The notes: a model not told the origin generated them from the letters alone. A DNA stretch of 64,000 bases from Methanoregulaceae archaeon (GCA_015660885.1 JACTUB010000006.1:1-64000), one strand, 5' to 3'. Shown: positions 19,040 through 28,396, counted from the stretch's first letter. Made by a program: numbers and translations.

Positions 19040-20115
19040 CACCGTATGTATTGTCGGACGATGCTAATATGCTTATCCAGAAGGGAAACTGCTGCTTCTC
19101 GTGTCGGCCCCCAGCCAAACACACTGATCAGTGCCTGATCCGCTTCAAAAAATGTTCCCGGCCATGGGATATCAGCAACACAGGGTGCCAGGTGTTTAAG
19201 ATCAGTAGTAATAGTCAGGTCCCGATCGGCAAAGAGGATGCTGCGGACCGCAACCTGCCGGGGAGACAATAAACCAGGAGGAAGTTTCCCCCTGCAGGCA
19301 TCAACATGATACTGGAACAGGTTACATCCGTACGCCATTTCGACCGTATCGATAGTCCCCTGGAACCGGGGATTCACTTCAATGGCGCAGGCAGTATTAC
19401 TGCCAAGAACGAAGTCAATCCCAATTGTTCCGGTACACCCGCTTGCAGCGGCAATCCGTTCGGCTAAAGTAATCATATATTCACGGAGCTGGTGATCAAG
19501 GGGCGTGACTGACCCGCAGAACCCGAACCTGGATTCTCCATTTCCCTGCAGGAGCTGCTCGTTTGCAGCAATTGCCTGTGCCCCTACACCATCCGTAACA
19601 CAACAGACACTGGCCGGGACTCCCTCAACGATCTCCTGGCAGATATAGGGTATCCCGGGGTACATATTCTCCCATGATGCGAGCCCGGCAGCATCCCGCA
19701 CAATCGCATTCCGCCAGCCACCCGCACCCCGTCGCGGTTTGACCATGACAGGATATTTTCCGCATGATGAGAGCCGGGGTACGGGAATACCAATAGTTTC
19801 AAAAAAATGCTGGATATCCAGTTTATCCAGAAAATGCCTTGCGGTATCTTTGGGAGTCCCGCAAAGCGGGAGAGGGGTGGACAGGTCTTCTGCACCGGAA
19901 CTGGCAATAAAGAGGTCAAACCTGTGGCGCCGGCATAACTCATCTATCGCATCAGGAAGATCGGCGAGATCATCAAATTTTTCCCGGTCTGTCGTATACC
20001 AGGAAAGATCCTGATCACAAAAATGATCAACGGCGCATACCTCATACCCTGCCCGTGCTGCCGACTGCGCTATGTGGCGGGTTGAAAAGCCGGCAACCAG
20101 CACCCTCCCTTTCAC
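19039..20115 (-). CDS. ATP-grasp ligase (COG2232-like)
   Basis: 358 residues. An N-terminal Rossmann-like part ([20 protein letters not shown]) precedes an ATP-grasp fold: [12 protein letters not shown] (ATP-binding Lys), Y-I-C-Q-E-I-V-E-G hinge, IGIDFVLGS and [10 protein letters not shown] metal-binding loop. Enzymes of this class join a carboxylate to an amine or thiol through an acyl phosphate. COG2232 archaeal members lack a firm assignment as far as I know. Start ATG overlaps the aTrm56 stop by four bases. Confidence 0.85.
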   Translation of the reverse strand: MKGRVLVAGFSTRHIAQSAARAGYEVCAVDHFCDQDLSWYTTDREKFDDLADLPDAIDELCRRHRFDLFIASSGAEDLSTPLPLCGTPKDTARHFLDKLDIQHFFETIGIPVPRLSSCGKYPVMVKPRRGAGGWRNAIVRDAAGLASWENMYPGIPYICQEIVEGVPASVCCVTDGVGAQAIAANEQLLQGNGESRFGFCGSVTPLDHQLREYMITLAERIAAASGCTGTIGIDFVLGSNTACAIEVNPRFQGTIDTVEMAYGCNLFQYHVDACRGKLPPGLLSPRQVAVRSILFADRDLTITTDLKHLAPCVADIPWPGTFFEADQALISVFGWGPTREAAVSLLDKHISIVRQYIR

Positions 20116-20642
20116 ATCTCCTCCGTCCGCTTTCCTGCCCGGGAATGGATGATGCGTATATGAGCACCGGGAAATTCATTCCGAAATTCCTGCCCGGAAA
20201 AAAAATGATCGAGGAAGAGGGCAAGACTCGATATCTCGGAATGCGGTTGGGCGGTTACTGCGATATTATAATCCGCAAGCCCGTAGATCTCACCGGGCAC
20301 TTTCTCTGCGCCGACAATAACGAGAATTTTCCCGTGGGCCTTGACGTCATCAATCACGTCAGGAAGGTTAAGGCCGTACATGGTGAGGTGAACGACAGTC
20401 CCGCCCTGAGCCTTCCAGTCCCGGATACAGGAGCGCCATTTCACATTATCCAGGCAGAAGAAGTCGCCTCCCCAGCGATCGGCCACATCACGAATACTCT
20501 GGACAACGCCCTTGTCGGGAGTGGCAAGGAACATCCCCTGTGCACCCAGTGCCCGGGCCGTTAAACCGACGTGAGTTGTTACCCGCTGATCGCGTTCAGG
20601 GCGGTGACCAATCCGGAGAATGACAACTTCGTTTCCTGGCAT
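20112..20642 (-). CDS. trm56: tRNA (cytidine(56)-2'-O)-methyltransferase aTrm56
   Basis: 176 residues, the usual length of this archaeal SPOUT enzyme, which methylates the 2'-hydroxyl of C56 in the T loop using S-adenosylmethionine. The start [26 protein letters not shown] and the knot segment [19 protein letters not shown] are family signatures. It lies one base downstream of the winged-helix gene and overlaps the ATP-grasp gene by four bases. Confidence 0.93.
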   Translation of the reverse strand: MPGNEVVILRIGHRPERDQRVTTHVGLTARALGAQGMFLATPDKGVVQSIRDVADRWGGDFFCLDNVKWRSCIRDWKAQGGTVVHLTMYGLNLPDVIDDVKAHGKILVIVGAEKVPGEIYGLADYNIAVTAQPHSEISSLALFLDHFFSGQEFRNEFPGAHIRIIHSRAGKRTEEM

Positions 20643-20643
20643 G

Positions 20644-20979
20644 CTACTTTTCTCTTTCTCTGACTACACCGTTTTCAATAGTGTACGGGAGATCCTTTGA
20701 GTAATTTATCTGGCAGAGCAGGAGTGACTCCCCGATAGTAAGTACCCGCACCCTGCCCTCCCTTTGCTCAATCAACAGGTTTCGCTCGAGACGTCCGAGC
20801 GATTTGTCAACTTCAGACGTATCGAGTCCGCTGGTTAAGACGAGTTCATCTACCGTCGTAGAAGGCCCCTCAGCCACGAGGTGATAGATCAACCAGTCCG
20901 CATCTTCATCTTTCACCTTTATGCATTCCTCATGGTGGTGAATAAGGGTTTTTGTCCGTATCCTCTGGATATCATCCAT
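20644..20979 (-). CDS. Winged-helix protein
   Basis: 111 residues from the ATG at 20979 (an in-frame codon at 20988 is less likely). The centre reads as a winged helix: [33 protein letters not shown] followed by a beta wing. The C-terminus is L-L-C-Q-I-N-Y and a basic tail. It heads the minus-strand operon and is separated from the divergent gene at 21020 by 40 bases, so it could autoregulate. Regulatory target unknown. Confidence 0.75.
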   Translation of the reverse strand: MDDIQRIRTKTLIHHHEECIKVKDEDADWLIYHLVAEGPSTTVDELVLTSGLDTSEVDKSLGRLERNLLIEQREGRVRVLTIGESLLLCQINYSKDLPYTIENGVVREREK

Positions 20980-21019
20980 ATTCACCAATTTTTTATCTGT
21001 TTGCAGCCAATGACTGGCA

Positions 21020-21433
21020 ATGAGTCCTGACCGTGTCGCAATTTCCTATCAAGAACTTGTAGCTACTGCTGATCATCTCTTTGAGGCATGCGAGGATGAT
21101 GTACAATGCCTTTCCCGCAGGATCGAGACACTCGAATCCGATATTCGGAACGAATTACTGGTCTCAGATCTGGTGAACGCATGGCAGGTATTCTATTATT
21201 TTTTCCGCGTGCTGCCGGATGATCTGACGAAGGAACGGCTCGAACTGGAGCCTGCCTCGTCACTTGTTCATGGTATAAAGATAGACGAGATTGAACTTCT
21301 GGAGTTGATTTTTTCTGTAAAAAATCTGGAACCCGTGATTACAGTTTCTGATGGTAAACTCCCGCTCGTGACGTATAAGGGAAAAACGGCGTACGCAGAA
21401 GGATTGAAGTTCATTGAAAATCCGCCCTACTGA
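21020..21433 (+). CDS. Uncharacterised small protein, divergent from the winged-helix gene
   Basis: 137 residues. A mostly helical, acidic N-terminal half (coiled-coil-like L-F-E-A-C-E-D-D-V-Q-C-L-S-R-R-I-E-T-L) is followed by a region with hydrophobic YYFFRVLPDD. There is no Shine-Dalgarno sequence before the ATG; an upstream TTTTTTATC at about 20987 could be a box A, allowing a leaderless start. No known family recognised. Confidence 0.7.
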   Translation: MSPDRVAISYQELVATADHLFEACEDDVQCLSRRIETLESDIRNELLVSDLVNAWQVFYYFFRVLPDDLTKERLELEPASSLVHGIKIDEIELLELIFSVKNLEPVITVSDGKLPLVTYKGKTAYAEGLKFIENPPY

Positions 21434-22030
21434 CATGATAATTTGAGAGATATTTTTCATTCTCGCGGATCGATCCATGTCAATGGTTTTCCTGTCTGCC
21501 ATTGACTCAATACTTCTCAGGAACATTCCCCAATGGGATCGGGCAGGTCGATGTCTGGTAAAGATCCGGGTACAACAGCAATATAAGATTTTTTCGGGCG
21601 CGTGATGTTTTGTGCATGCACCTTTTTTGTTCCTTCATTTTTCGCTAAATCCAACGGATTTTTGCTAATCCAACCTCAATTTTATCGTTTTTTGCTTTTA
21701 TTTTTCCTGCCTGAGGAAAGCGTATATCGTCAGGAGTATCATGCCTTGAAGAAAAACCGTAAAACGAATTTATCCTGTTCACGTATCCGGGAAAAATTAC
21801 CATCTGAAAAACCTGTAAAAACCGCTCGTTCGATCGGAAATGGGGTAAACAGTCTTGAAGAAAAATAAACGGTCCAGTACGAAGGAGGCAAAACCGGGGC
21901 TATTATCTCCGGGGCGAAGTCCGGGCACCGGATCCATTGAAGGCATACCGGAAACTGCACGAAAAAAGATCCGCTGCGGGATTGTTCATAAACATCCACG
22001 AGTAATACCGGGAATTTTTGAGGAAACACC
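21434..22030. other. Intergenic, no gene recognised
   Basis: About 600 bases, T-rich in the centre (21600-21720). Short frames on both strands lack ribosome sites or protein-like composition. Confidence 0.4.
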
Positions 22031-22459
22031 ATGACACGCGGACGAATGCCGGTACGGGCTCGCAAGGAAGCCGATCCTATCGCCGAGAAGCGGGGTGTTG
22101 TCCAGCATTACCAGCGTGAACCCGGCAGCATCTGTGATTTTGCCATCATGAGCCCGGGTACGGTGACGCACGTCCGGATCAAATGCGTGCGCCGGCTCTG
22201 CTGCACGATTGAAGAGATGGGACGGGAACTTACCACAGAGATTACGGCGCTCCGGATCATCGCGTCATCGCGCGAGATCTCCCGCGAGCTCTGGCTCTGT
22301 TCTCCCCGGTATGCGTGGCGGTTTTTCCGGGTCCTGGACCAATCGCTTGCAGAACTCGGGCGGGACGGCATGATTCTTCCGGTAGGAACTCCGGGAACGG
22401 TTTTGCCCAGGACCACCCAGGCGCCTACCGGGAAAGCCGGAGATACACCCGGTTCCTGA
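22031..22459 (+). CDS. Hypothetical protein
   Basis: 142 residues, with GAGGA about 8 nt before the ATG. It is Arg-rich with C-V-R-R-L-C-C and a helical middle (EEMGRELTTEITALRIIASSREISRELW). The last 25 residues are Pro/Thr/Gly-rich and probably disordered. No domain recognised. The gene is more GC-rich than its surroundings. Confidence 0.55.
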   Translation: MTRGRMPVRARKEADPIAEKRGVVQHYQREPGSICDFAIMSPGTVTHVRIKCVRRLCCTIEEMGRELTTEITALRIIASSREISRELWLCSPRYAWRFFRVLDQSLAELGRDGMILPVGTPGTVLPRTTQAPTGKAGDTPGS

Positions 22460-22770
22460 TATCCCGGACCTTGCTCACGGTAACCCTTCCCTCCGTCGGA
22501 GAATACCTCCTTTTGGACAGGGGAGGATATCAAAGAGAGTAATTTCTCAAATTGGGTCTATTTTGGCAAATAGGGGGAATTTTGAGCGAATTCACCGGTT
22601 TGCTGTCCGACATAAAACCAAGAAAAGTGCGGAATTCGCGCATGATGGATGTAAATTCATCCGGATATTACCGATTTGAGCCCGGTTCGCCAGGAATCAG
22701 GACGGAGCAGGAATGTGCGCAAACAGGCTCAATTGGCTGGCGGATCGGAGGATAAGATGAGGTTTACCAC
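22460..22770. other. Intergenic with short inverted repeats
   Basis: About 310 bases. It has a GATATC-flanked stretch (about 22460-22532) containing CTCCGTCGGAG and CCTCC / GGAGG pairs, able to form a weak stem. Otherwise nothing recognised. Confidence 0.4.
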
Positions 22771-22908
22771 ATGCTCATGAATGAGGGGTATTTCCGGGAC
22801 CGGGGTTATTCGGAGCTGGATCATATTCGGGATTTAACAAACTTCGAGCGTTATATTCCCGAGAACAAGGATTATAATAAAGTACTCAAACCTCCCCAGA
22901 ACTATTGA
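22771..22908 (+). CDS. Possible 45-residue protein or gene remnant
   Basis: The frame ATG CTC ATG AAT at 22771 to TGA at 22908 encodes 45 residues rich in Tyr, Asp and Arg (EGYFRDRGYSELDHIR, YIPENKDYNKVLKPP). Composition is protein-like, but there is no good ribosome site and the frame is blocked by TAA 16 bases upstream. Its last 7 bases overlap the convergent UPF0280 gene. It may be the tail of a decayed gene. Confidence 0.35.
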   Translation: MLMNEGYFRDRGYSELDHIRDLTNFERYIPENKDYNKVLKPPQNY

Positions 22909-23615
22909 CGATCTCCTGCACTGATCAGCTGCTCATCGACCATTGCTGAAACCAATGGTGGGAGAGTCCCCCATTTCACCACAACCTCCCCCATGATGGC
23001 AAAAACACCCGAGACTTCTGAAGGGTTAATTTGGCCGAGGACAGATTTATCTTCAGGGCGGATCTGGTTGCATACCGAGGTTGCCCATGCATCCGCGAGC
23101 GCTACATTATTTGAGAAGATGGTAACAGCATCTGCCATTCCAAAGGAGATGGAAGGTCCGACTGTTGCCGATGAAGTGCATATCCCAAGTATGGTGTTCT
23201 GCGGGGGTACAACAAAGGCGATACGGTTGGAAAGCAGTGCTTCACCGGCATGCACCCCTACCCGGATCGGGCGGTCGCTGGTGAGGGCAATATCGCCGCC
23301 GTTATCGATCACACCGAATACCGCACCCGCATCCACCATCGCCTCAACACCAGCCCATGCAATTGCCCCCGCTACTGCGGCCATCGGTCCGACACCGGCC
23401 TTCCTCGTTGCATCTGCCATCCTTTTAATGATCATCTCATCTGAATCCGGCTTATAGGGATCAAAAGTGACCTGGAAAAAAGGATCACGGGCAATATACG
23501 CTTCAAGTACCTGCCGTGCTTGAATCATACCCTCCTTCGCAGCGGCGACGTGCTCCGGGTCGTCGGCAAGGATCGTTGCAATGGTCTCCCGGAACCGGAA
23601 CGGTTCACGGATCAT
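22902..23615 (-). CDS. UPF0280 (COG2122) protein, ApbE-like fold, homocysteine pathway
   Basis: 237 residues from the ATG at 23615, just inside the stop of the ferredoxin gene (four-base overlap). Family features include VGPMAAVAGAIAW, V-I-D-N-G-G-D-I-A and the segment ICTSSATVGPSISFG. In Methanosarcina acetivorans, COG2122, COG1900 and NIL-ferredoxin proteins have been tied genetically to sulfide-dependent homocysteine synthesis (established knowledge). All three sit together in this operon, supporting the same role. The precise chemistry of this subunit is not settled. Confidence 0.88.
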   Translation of the reverse strand: MIREPFRFRETIATILADDPEHVAAAKEGMIQARQVLEAYIARDPFFQVTFDPYKPDSDEMIIKRMADATRKAGVGPMAAVAGAIAWAGVEAMVDAGAVFGVIDNGGDIALTSDRPIRVGVHAGEALLSNRIAFVVPPQNTILGICTSSATVGPSISFGMADAVTIFSNNVALADAWATSVCNQIRPEDKSVLGQINPSEVSGVFAIMGEVVVKWGTLPPLVSAMVDEQLISAGDRQ

Positions 23616-23998
23616 AGCGGAAGCGTAAGAGCCTGGTGCGGACACGCCTCAATGCATTTGCCGCAGAGAACGCATTTCTCTTCCTCCAGCTGCAGCCGGA
23701 AGTCCTTGTCCAGCGAAAAGACTTCCCGGGGACAGATACTGATGCATGCACCGCAATCCACGCATTCACTCTCGTTGACGCTGATGCCGTGTTCGAGGAT
23801 GTGAACCGTCGCCCCGAGACGGATCATCGTGTCGCTGACAAGTTTACATTGTTCATCCGGAACGTCGATAAGCGCCTCCCCCTCCGAGGAATCAATGACT
23901 GCCCGTTCAACATTGATCAGGACGCCCGTGTCACGCACTGCCTGGGCGATGATCGGTTTTTTCCCTTTCTTGCGTGAGAAGGTAACCAGCAGTTTCAT
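23612..23998 (-). CDS. NIL-domain 4Fe-4S ferredoxin, homocysteine biosynthesis partner
   Basis: 128 residues from the ATG at 23998. An N-terminal NIL domain (about 1-70) is followed by two 4Fe-4S motifs: C-V-D-C-G-A-C-I-S-I-C-P and C-V-L-C-G-K-C-I-E-A-C-P. It overlaps the COG1900 gene upstream by four bases and the UPF0280 gene downstream by four, so the three are probably co-translated. It is inferred to supply electrons or a persulfide-handling cluster for homocysteine formation from aspartate semialdehyde. Confidence 0.93.
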   Translation of the reverse strand: MKLLVTFSRKKGKKPIIAQAVRDTGVLINVERAVIDSSEGEALIDVPDEQCKLVSDTMIRLGATVHILEHGISVNESECVDCGACISICPREVFSLDKDFRLQLEEEKCVLCGKCIEACPHQALTLPL

Positions 23999-25503
23999 TT
24001 CAGCCACCTCCCGCCAAAAAGTTTCCCGAGATTCATTGCCGTGAGCATGGCAATCACGTGGTGAGCGCTATCCACAACCGGCAGGGCGCTGATATTGTTC
24101 CGTTCGAGTTTCTGCACTGCGATATCCACCGCTTCATCCGGTGTGGTCGTGATCACTTTTTTCTTCATGATATCTTTCACGAGATGCGCTTTGCCGGGGT
24201 TTGCAACCGCCTTGGATATGTCGAAAGTTGTAACAATGCCCACAAGCACGCTGTCACTGTTGATTACCGGCAGGTGATTGGTCTCGCCTTTCAGGAGTTT
24301 CTTTGCTGCAGTTATAATCTCTTCATCTTCCCTGACGCTGAAAACCTGCCGGTCCATTATGTCGAGCACCCGTGGGCCCTGTATACTCTGGTACATCGGT
24401 TTTGCCAGTTTTTTCGCATCGATCGGGCGGGTGGGAAGTGCAAGCTGCAAGCTGCCACGCTCAATCCAGCGTTTCAGCTCCCCGGCTACCTGGCGGGCTT
24501 TACGGAAGCTGGAAAGAGACGATGTCCTGACTTCTTCACCGTTCATCTCAACAGACCCGCTCCGCAACTCAGCGTAGGTCACCTTCCTTAGTGCAGGTCG
24601 ATTCCTGCTCGGCACTCCATAATCGAGAAGATCCACCGCGATGTCTTCGTCACGGACAGCAGTTGCACGCACAACGTCGACATCGAGCACCGGAAGAGGG
24701 ATGCCGAGTCCGACATAGAGCGTGACACCGTAGCCGGTCATTGTCGCAGCCCTGAGATAGTCCTGGGACATCTCTTTTAAGTTCCCGGTTACCATCAGGG
24801 TACCATATCCCCCGGCAGGCGAGTGCTGTGTTCCCTCGCCGATAACCATACCCTGTGCCCCGCATAAAAAGAGGGGAACACCACTCCCGATCAAACGGAG
24901 GTTTGGATCATTGGAGAGCGGGTTTAACACACCCGCACCGGAGAAGGACACATTGGCGCAGTTCGGCAGCAGAACTCCCATATACGTATGCAGCACGCGA
25001 TCCGTTGAGTTGGTGGCAGCATTGTAGCGTTGGTAGGCATTGCGCGGATTGCACATAATCGCCTGGTTTAAATTTTCCAACAGGAGATCCGTCGTTATTG
25101 TCCTCCGCGGATAGCAGTCAGTACCCCGGGAACTTGCACGGAGCTCCACAGATTTTCCCGCCACAAGATCCTCGATTACATGCGCCCCGCCATATTCCTC
25201 TTCACGGGTATCCGACTGCTGTGTCGCACCGATGTAGGTGTCGACTGCCGCCAGTCCGCCGTATGCTTCCACGTTGTTCAACCAGATCCGTTCCATCCGT
25301 ATGGGAGGTTCAGCATGCCCGAAATTGATGAATGCACCCGATGAGCACATAGCCCCGAATGTTCCGGTGGTAACCACGTCAACTTCCTTAAGCGCCCCCT
25401 CCTCACCCAGTTCGGCAACGATCACGGGCATCTCCTCGGCAGTGACTACGCGTGCAGTGCCGTCACGGATCCGCTCATTGATCTGATCGATGGTCTTGTG
25501 CAT
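23995..25503 (-). CDS. Homocysteine biosynthesis protein (COG1900/DUF39) with two CBS domains
   Basis: 502 residues. The DUF39 core (about 1-365) has conserved Cys-containing motifs MCSSGAFINFGH, TDCYPRRT and LPNCANVSFSGAG. Two CBS domains follow (about 380-435 and 445-500; VLDIMDRQVFSV and VKDIMKKKVITT). DUF39 proteins mediate sulfur insertion into aspartate semialdehyde to give homocysteine in methanogens and other anaerobes. The CBS pair suggests allosteric control by an adenosyl ligand such as AMP or SAM (inference). First gene of the three-gene operon; a 92-base gap separates it from the divergent Nif3-like gene. Confidence 0.93.
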   Translation of the reverse strand: MHKTIDQINERIRDGTARVVTAEEMPVIVAELGEEGALKEVDVVTTGTFGAMCSSGAFINFGHAEPPIRMERIWLNNVEAYGGLAAVDTYIGATQQSDTREEEYGGAHVIEDLVAGKSVELRASSRGTDCYPRRTITTDLLLENLNQAIMCNPRNAYQRYNAATNSTDRVLHTYMGVLLPNCANVSFSGAGVLNPLSNDPNLRLIGSGVPLFLCGAQGMVIGEGTQHSPAGGYGTLMVTGNLKEMSQDYLRAATMTGYGVTLYVGLGIPLPVLDVDVVRATAVRDEDIAVDLLDYGVPSRNRPALRKVTYAELRSGSVEMNGEEVRTSSLSSFRKARQVAGELKRWIERGSLQLALPTRPIDAKKLAKPMYQSIQGPRVLDIMDRQVFSVREDEEIITAAKKLLKGETNHLPVINSDSVLVGIVTTFDISKAVANPGKAHLVKDIMKKKVITTTPDEAVDIAVQKLERNNISALPVVDSAHHVIAMLTAMNLGKLFGGRWLK

Positions 25504-25595
25504 GACCAGAAATACGCTTTTATGAATATTTAAAATTAATTGTTATTACCATTAGTAATATATGATATTTTAAGTCCTGGTGACTATACCTTTCT

Positions 25596-26303
25596 ATGCA
25601 CGTGTGTGCCTTCATTGAAAAGATGGAGCAGCTCGCTCCTCCAGACCTTGCTGAGGATTTTGATGCGGGAAAGATCGGACTCGTGGTTGAAGGAAGACCG
25701 GATATCCTGCGGGTATGCTGTGCACTGGATGCGACACCATTTGTCATACAACAGGCGGTTGCAGCGTCAGCTGATATGCTGGTAATACACCACACACCTT
25801 TATGGACACCACTCACTGCCTTAACCGGGAGGATTGCAGGGCTGATGCGTGCCCTGCTCTCAGCTGACATTAATCTCTATGTCATGCATACAAATTTCGA
25901 CCGGGCAGACGGAGGGGTCAATGATGCGCTCGCAGAACTCCTCTCGCTCAAAGACATTGAACCCCTTTCACTGGGTTGTATCGGCACCTGCACCCTTTCC
26001 CCTGCAGAAATCTCGCGGCGTCTCGGTGGAAATGTCCGTCTCTGGGGAGAGGTAAAAAAGTGCAGGCGGCTCGCACTGGTTGCCGGCAGCGGTTTTGAAC
26101 CTGTACTCCTCGACGAAGCATATGCCAGGGGTGCCGACGCCTTCCTTTCTGCCGAGATGAAACACTCGGTTGCCCGGTCGTCCCCGCTTCCCTGCATTGA
26201 GGCACCCCATTACTCCCTTGAAGCGCCGGCAATGCAGCGCCTTGCCACCCGCATGGGCTGGCAGTATATTGATGACCCTCCCCACCTGCAGATCATCCCA
26301 TGA
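25596..26303 (+). CDS. Nif3-like dinuclear metal centre protein
   Basis: 235 residues. Nif3/NGG1p-interacting-factor signatures are present: ALDATPFVIQQAV, MLVIHHTPLW with paired metal-binding histidines, VMHTNFDRADGGVNDAL, and a C-terminal E-A-P-H-Y-S-L-E metal ligand region. The family binds two metals; related archaeal and bacterial members have been proposed as GTP cyclohydrolase-like or hydrolase enzymes without a firm general function. It overlaps the SWIM gene by four bases (ATGA). Confidence 0.9.
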   Translation: MHVCAFIEKMEQLAPPDLAEDFDAGKIGLVVEGRPDILRVCCALDATPFVIQQAVAASADMLVIHHTPLWTPLTALTGRIAGLMRALLSADINLYVMHTNFDRADGGVNDALAELLSLKDIEPLSLGCIGTCTLSPAEISRRLGGNVRLWGEVKKCRRLALVAGSGFEPVLLDEAYARGADAFLSAEMKHSVARSSPLPCIEAPHYSLEAPAMQRLATRMGWQYIDDPPHLQIIP

Positions 26304-26617
26304 GCGATCTCTGGCACCGTCTTGGCGAGAAAAAGGCTCTGGATACTGTTCTTCGCCATGAAATTGAAGAGACATTTGGGAAACGGGGAAAAAAAGCACT
26401 CGTTGCTCTCGACGCAGGGAAGATAAAGAAATACCTGGATTTTTTTGTAGTTGCCGGAAGGACCGCCGAATATGTAGTTGACGAAGATTTCTGTACCTGC
26501 GGGGATTTCATGTTCAGGGGAAGGACCTGCTGGCATCTTCTGGCAGTCAGGATAGCGCAGGAGACAGGGATCTACGAAAGGGTAGACAGCTGGTACCAGG
26601 ACCGCTGGAAAAATTAA
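26300..26617 (+). CDS. SWIM zinc-finger protein
   Basis: 105 residues. The SWIM motif is C65-x-C67-x9-C77-x-H79 (CTCGDFMFRGRTCWH). The N-terminal half is helical and basic (FGKRGKKALVALDAGKIKKYL). Archaeal stand-alone SWIM proteins are thought to bind DNA or proteins in repair or recombination. Its last 19 codons and the following 70 bases occur a second time at 28653-28781, upstream of alaS. Confidence 0.88.
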   Translation: MSDLWHRLGEKKALDTVLRHEIEETFGKRGKKALVALDAGKIKKYLDFFVVAGRTAEYVVDEDFCTCGDFMFRGRTCWHLLAVRIAQETGIYERVDSWYQDRWKN

Positions 26618-26689
26618 GCTGATAACAATACAACAATTCCCGTTCTTCATCAAACTGTACTGACGATTAAGTGATTTCGCATGCTCGAA
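26561..26689 (+). repeat. Direct repeat, left copy (SWIM tail plus alaS leader)
   Basis: 129 bases matching 28653-28781 without gaps, 15 mismatches by my count. It covers the last 19 SWIM codons, the stop, and the spacer up to ATGCTCGAA, which are the first nine bases of alaS at the right copy. After 26689 homology ends and no alaS sequence follows. Confidence 0.92.
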
Positions 26690-26987
26690 AAAACCATAAA
26701 TATAGGGTATAAATCACGATTTTTATGATAATTAACAGGAAGGAAAGATCTGATCCGCACGCTACCGGGCCCAGTTTAATAGGACCGGATACCTTTCCCC
26801 GGCGTCCTTTTCGTCACACCAGAGATCAATGCAGAGATCAATGGAAAGAAATTCTCCATCGGTTCCTGCTTGAATCAGGCGGTCAGAACATTGTCTCCGG
26901 ACATCACGTGAACACCGGAGAATCATGAGGATTCTCACGGTTGTAAGATGCGTTCTCACCAGGCCGGGATAACCAGGTGTCACATGA
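26690..26987. other. Left arm of the inserted segment, no gene recognised
   Basis: About 300 bases between the left direct repeat and the 3' end of the permease gene. A TATAGGGTATAAATC stretch at 26701-26715 could be a promoter. Short frames have no supporting features. Confidence 0.4.
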
Positions 26988-27770
26988 TCATGGGGGTACT
27001 GCGAACAACTGGACTAAAAAGATCATGCCAAGTATAAACCCGGCACTAACGACCACCCATTTCAGTGTGACCGGGTTGATCCTGGACGCCAGTTTTCCCC
27101 CTAACACCCCACCTGCGATAGAGCCCACCGCCATGATTGGCACCAGGGGCCAGACAATCATACCGGAAAAAAGGAAGAAAACCGCCGCAGCGACGCTGAT
27201 GCCCAACGAAATGCACTGTTTGAGCGCGTTGAGCCGGGTTATCGTGTCATCGATGACAATCGCAAGTGCAGCAAGCACGATCACGCTCACGCCGGCACCG
27301 AAAAATCCACCATAGACCGCAGCGAGGCCGACAGGGATAACCGCCCCCGTCTCTTTGCCCGGTGCGGTTCCTGCCCGTTTTGCTCTCTTTGCAATCCATC
27401 TCCTTACCCTCTCCTGCACCGCGAGGAGCCCGGATGCAAACAGGATGAGGAACGGGACGAGGATATTGAAGACTCCTTCTCCAATCCAAAGGAGAATAAA
27501 ACCTCCAAGAAGTCCGCCGAGGGCCCCGGCCGGGACAAAAATCCAGAGGCGTTTCCCCTGCCCATGCAGATCATCCCGCTGGCCGAACGCTCCACCGAGA
27601 TACCCGGGGGTCAGGGCGACCGTGTTCGTGACGTTTGCGGCAACAGACGGGACGCCAAGCGCTATCAGGATAGGAAACGAGATAAGCGTGCCTCCTCCGG
27701 CAAGCGCATTAATGAGCCCTGCGGCAACAGCCCCAAGTCCGGCTATCGCAAACACATACCCTGCGATCAT
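26988..27770 (-). CDS. TauE/SafE-family (DUF81) membrane permease
   Basis: 260 residues with about eight hydrophobic helices in two halves. The start has AGLGAVAAGLINALAGGGTL and ALGVPSVAANVTNTVALTPG, typical of the family (G-x-G-G-G and N-x-x-N motifs). The second half repeats the pattern (AVYGGFFGAGVSVIVLAAL, then GGVLGGKLASRINP). The family exports or imports small organosulfur or sulfite-type anions; this substrate cannot be told. It lies in a segment that appears inserted between the SWIM gene and alaS. Confidence 0.9.
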   Translation of the reverse strand: MIAGYVFAIAGLGAVAAGLINALAGGGTLISFPILIALGVPSVAANVTNTVALTPGYLGGAFGQRDDLHGQGKRLWIFVPAGALGGLLGGFILLWIGEGVFNILVPFLILFASGLLAVQERVRRWIAKRAKRAGTAPGKETGAVIPVGLAAVYGGFFGAGVSVIVLAALAIVIDDTITRLNALKQCISLGISVAAAVFFLFSGMIVWPLVPIMAVGSIAGGVLGGKLASRINPVTLKWVVVSAGFILGMIFLVQLFAVPP

Positions 27771-27823
27771 GTAAACTTCCTTATCAACGCTCCCTTCCCG
27801 CTTCCCCTTTCAAGCGGATGCTT

Positions 27824-28396
27824 TCATCCGAGCGTCGCGATGAGATCCTGTGCCTTTATGATCAGGACCCCCAAGTTTGCCATGTCACGAAGATTGCTGT
27901 AGTGGATCTCATCGTTCTGTGCACCGGTACCATCTTCTACAAGGACCGTCCGGTAGTTGTATGCGGTTCCATCATAAACTGTAGTCCGGATGCAGTTGGG
28001 TGTCTGGACACCAGTCAAGACAAGGTCCGTGACGCCCATGCTCCGGAGCCTGAGATCGAGATCGGTCCCCATGAACGCACTCATCCGAACCCTGGGGATT
28101 ACATACTCTCCGTTCAGTGGTAACAGCTCATCGATGACCGCTGCGCCCCGGGTCCCCTTTACCACGAAAGGCTGTTTCCTGAATCGTTCCTGTCGGAAAA
28201 TTTCAACATCGGAACCATCCGCCCGGTGAACACGAAGCATGTGGAAGATCGGGAGTTTTCTTGCGCGGAACTCTTTGAGGATGAGAAGGATCTTCGGGAC
28301 GATAGTGCGTGCCTGTGCAACATTGAGCGGAGCATCGTCAAGCACAACATCGTTCTGCATATCGATAATTAAGAGGGCAGGTCGGTTCAGACTCAT
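27824..28396 (-). CDS. Isochorismatase-like cysteine hydrolase
   Basis: 190 residues. The fold signature is clear: LLIIDMQND (Asp12), the segment V-I-P-R-V-R-M-S-A-F, and the nucleophile motif GVQTPNC (Cys135) followed by TTVYDGTAYNYRTVLVEDG. Family members cleave amides or vinyl ethers (nicotinamide, isochorismate and others). The usual catalytic Lys in the K-x-R-x-S-A-F motif is Arg102 here, so activity is uncertain. It is 53 bases upstream of the permease gene on the same strand and probably co-transcribed. Confidence 0.88.
   Translation of the reverse strand: MSLNRPALLIIDMQNDVVLDDAPLNVAQARTIVPKILLILKEFRARKLPIFHMLRVHRADGSDVEIFRQERFRKQPFVVKGTRGAAVIDELLPLNGEYVIPRVRMSAFMGTDLDLRLRSMGVTDLVLTGVQTPNCIRTTVYDGTAYNYRTVLVEDGTGAQNDEIHYSNLRDMANLGVLIIKAQDLIATLG

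Noticed and set aside
21602..21868. Plus-strand 88-residue frame in T-rich DNA
   Set aside because: Phe-rich translation typical of AT-rich non-coding sequence.
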